NCBI GenBank assembly: GCA_902795905.1
Contig: CADBMY010000121.1
Span: 1-6,953, forward strand
Source: an uncultured Erysipelotrichaceae bacterium
GTDB lineage: Bacteria > Bacillota_I > Bacilli_A > Erysipelotrichales > Erysipelotrichaceae
Direction: 5' to 3'
DNA: 6,953 bases
The translations under genes were made by a program, and so were the position numbers. This document shows positions 5,626-6,953 of the stretch, piece after piece (within the stretch, counting starts at the first letter, position 1; each line of letters opens with the position of its first letter). The notes below the pieces were generated by a model. The model had not been told where the DNA came from, did no database searches, and worked only from the letters and a program-made list of their open reading frames with translations.

Positions 5626-5649
5626 TGTATCGGAAAGTTGAGGTCTTTT
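5603..5649 (+). terminator. Large hairpin: weak terminator that also covers the next gene's ribosome site
   Basis: AAAGACCTCAA (5603-5613) pairs perfectly over 11 bp with TTGAGGTCTTT (5638-5648). Inside, CTGATA (5615-5620) pairs with TATCGG (5627-5632, one G-U) around TACTTG. Only four T (5646-5649) follow, so termination of the VTC-DUF4956 operon may be partial. The right arm carries GAGG (5640-5643), the ribosome site 6 bp before the ATG at 5650; in readthrough RNA it would be buried. Confidence 0.65.
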
Positions 5650-6953
5650 ATGTTTCAGGCTTATATAAACGCAAAGATCAGAAATACAAAGGATACGGCA
5701 TTTCTTGTCCGTGACAGTTATATTATTCAGACCGGCAGTGACGAAGAGATCCTGCAGGAAGTAACAGACGAAGATGAAGTCATCGATCTTGCCGGAGCGT
5801 TTGTGACACCGGGGTTTGCCGATACGCATATGCATCTGCTGGGTTACGGGATGTATCTGGACAGTATACGTCTTGACGATGCCCGCAGTATTGAAGATAT
5901 ACTGGCAAAAGTGCGCAGACATGTGAATGATCCTGAACGTACATGGATCACTGCCTACGGGTATAACGAAGACAGATTCACACAGCCGGAAAGACCGACA
6001 AAGCAGATGCTGGATGACATCAGCCGTGATAAACCGATCGTCCTGATGCGCTCCTGCGGTCATGTGATGACCGTAAACAGTAAAGCTCTGGAACTTGCGG
6101 GAATTACGGAAGATACAGAGATCCCCGGCGGTGCTGTCGATTATGAACACGGCATCCTTGAAGAAAACGCCATGACGATGATCACGGCGCTGAGTGAGGA
6201 TCCGGACAGAAATACGCTGAGACGCTGGGCTGTCAAGGCGATGAAGCAATTGAACCGCTGCGGCATCACGATGGTCGGCAGTGATGATTTTATCGCTCTG
6301 GGCAGGGACTGGAAGACCGTCACGGATATCCTGATGCAGATGTCATACCGGGATGAGCTTACCGTGCGTATCTCGGAACAGTGCGAATTTAATACCCCGG
6401 AAGATCTTGCGGAGTTTCTCGATGAGGGCTATACGACCGGTGTCGGTGATGACATGTTCCGGATCGGTCCCCTGAAGATGATCGCAGACGGTTCTCTGGG
6501 TGCCGGTACGGCAGCGCTTCGTGACGGATATCTCGACGATCCTGAGAATCACGGTATTCTGATCCATGATGATGACACTCTGGATACCTTTATCGGACTG
6601 GCCAACAGATACAACATGCCTGCGATCACTCATGCCATAGGGGATGAAGCTCTGGATCAGGTCCTGCGTGTATATGAGGAGTATGTACTGCCCGGCAATC
6701 CGCTGCATTACGGTATCGTACACTGTCAGATCATGCGTGAAGACCAGATCGAAAAGGTGAAGGAGATGCACCTGGATGCGTATTTCCAGTCGCTGTTCAT
6801 CGAGGATGATGCCTCGATTTTAAAGACAAAGGTCATTCCCGAAACAGCGAATACTTCCTATCCGTTTGCGTCCTTGTATCACAGTGTGCTTGCAGGAAAC
6901 GGCTCCGATGCGCCGGTAACAGAACCGGATGTGATGAAGAGCATTGCCTTAGC
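5650..6953 (+). CDS. YtcJ-like metal-dependent amidohydrolase (3' end beyond window)
   Basis: Zinc-type amidohydrolase of the amidohydrolase_3/YtcJ group, cytoplasmic, cutting an amide-type bond in an unknown substrate. 434 codons are visible of a usual ~520-540. Residues 1-57 form the small beta-sandwich (AYINAKI...VIDLAGAFVTPGF). Metal-site motifs follow in order: DTHMH (H60, H62), VLMRSCGHVMTVNSKALELAGI (H138), PGGAVD...GILEENA (159-173), GPLKMIADGSLGAGTAALRDGY (K276, D280; possible metal-bridging lysine), ITHAIGDEALDQVL (H328), HCQIM (H358) and GSDAPV (D420, the general base). All expected ligands are present, so an active enzyme is likely. The start at 5650 is supported by GAGG (5640-5643) and the normal family N-terminus. 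It follows DUF4956 by 64 bp across the hairpin, so membership in that operon is doubtful. YtcJ is a loose group, so substrate cannot be named. Confidence 0.92.
   Translation, partial: MFQAYINAKIRNTKDTAFLVRDSYIIQTGSDEEILQEVTDEDEVIDLAGAFVTPGFADTHMHLLGYGMYLDSIRLDDARSIEDILAKVRRHVNDPERTWITAYGYNEDRFTQPERPTKQMLDDISRDKPIVLMRSCGHVMTVNSKALELAGITEDTEIPGGAVDYEHGILEENAMTMITALSEDPDRNTLRRWAVKAMKQLNRCGITMVGSDDFIALGRDWKTVTDILMQMSYRDELTVRISEQCEFNTPEDLAEFLDEGYTTGVGDDMFRIGPLKMIADGSLGAGTAALRDGYLDDPENHGILIHDDDTLDTFIGLANRYNMPAITHAIGDEALDQVLRVYEEYVLPGNPLHYGIVHCQIMREDQIEKVKEMHLDAYFQSLFIEDDASILKTKVIPETANTSYPFASLYHSVLAGNGSDAPVTEPDVMKSIAL

Noticed and set aside
5545..6249. 234-codon open frame on the minus strand
   Set aside because: It lies opposite the amidohydrolase, whose motifs are complete; no family pattern or ribosome site on this strand.

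Overview
The window looks like chromosome from a low-to-mid GC Bacillota, perhaps an Erysipelotrichaceae- or Lachnospiraceae-type anaerobe. This rests on strong GGAGG-type ribosome sites, short Rho-independent terminators, a membrane-anchored HtrA, a VTC/DUF4956 pair and mixed AGA/CGT arginine codons. The taxon is an inference from gene families, not a search result. No phage, insertion sequence, CRISPR array, tRNA or rRNA was seen.

Left part, minus strand (1-1988). A rhomboid intramembrane serine protease is followed by an HtrA/DegP-type serine protease with a long cytoplasmic tail, one membrane anchor, a full His-Asp-Ser triad and a PDZ domain that runs off the window start. The htrA promoter lies in the 84-bp gap and carries in-phase 11-bp direct repeats. 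A compact intergenic region (1989-2059) holds back-to-back promoters for the rhomboid gene and the rightward genes.

Centre, plus strand (2060-4058). An SseB-family protein is translationally coupled (TGATG) to a GNAT acetyltransferase fused to a family I inorganic-pyrophosphatase-like domain. A terminator overlaps that gene's stop. Next comes the relic of an aconitase gene: a short N-terminal motif joined out of frame to the last ~80 residues, with the middle missing, followed by its old terminator.

Right part, plus strand (4069-6953). Five tandem 11-bp units, of which the first is weak, precede a VTC (polyphosphate-polymerase-like) gene and an overlapping DUF4956 membrane-protein gene. One unit, GTTCACATTCG, is identical to a unit in front of htrA, and in both places the last unit ends exactly 5 bp before the -10 hexamer. 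This suggests that one OmpR/PhoB-type response regulator controls both. The operon ends at a hairpin whose right arm holds the ribosome site of the next gene, a YtcJ-like amidohydrolase cut by the window end. A possible promoter in that hairpin's loop would give transcripts lacking the sequestering arm.

The best candidate for something undescribed is the putative two-locus regulon linking the envelope protease HtrA with the VTC-DUF4956 operon. The hairpin at 5603-5648, which may act both as terminator and as ribosome-site switch, comes second.
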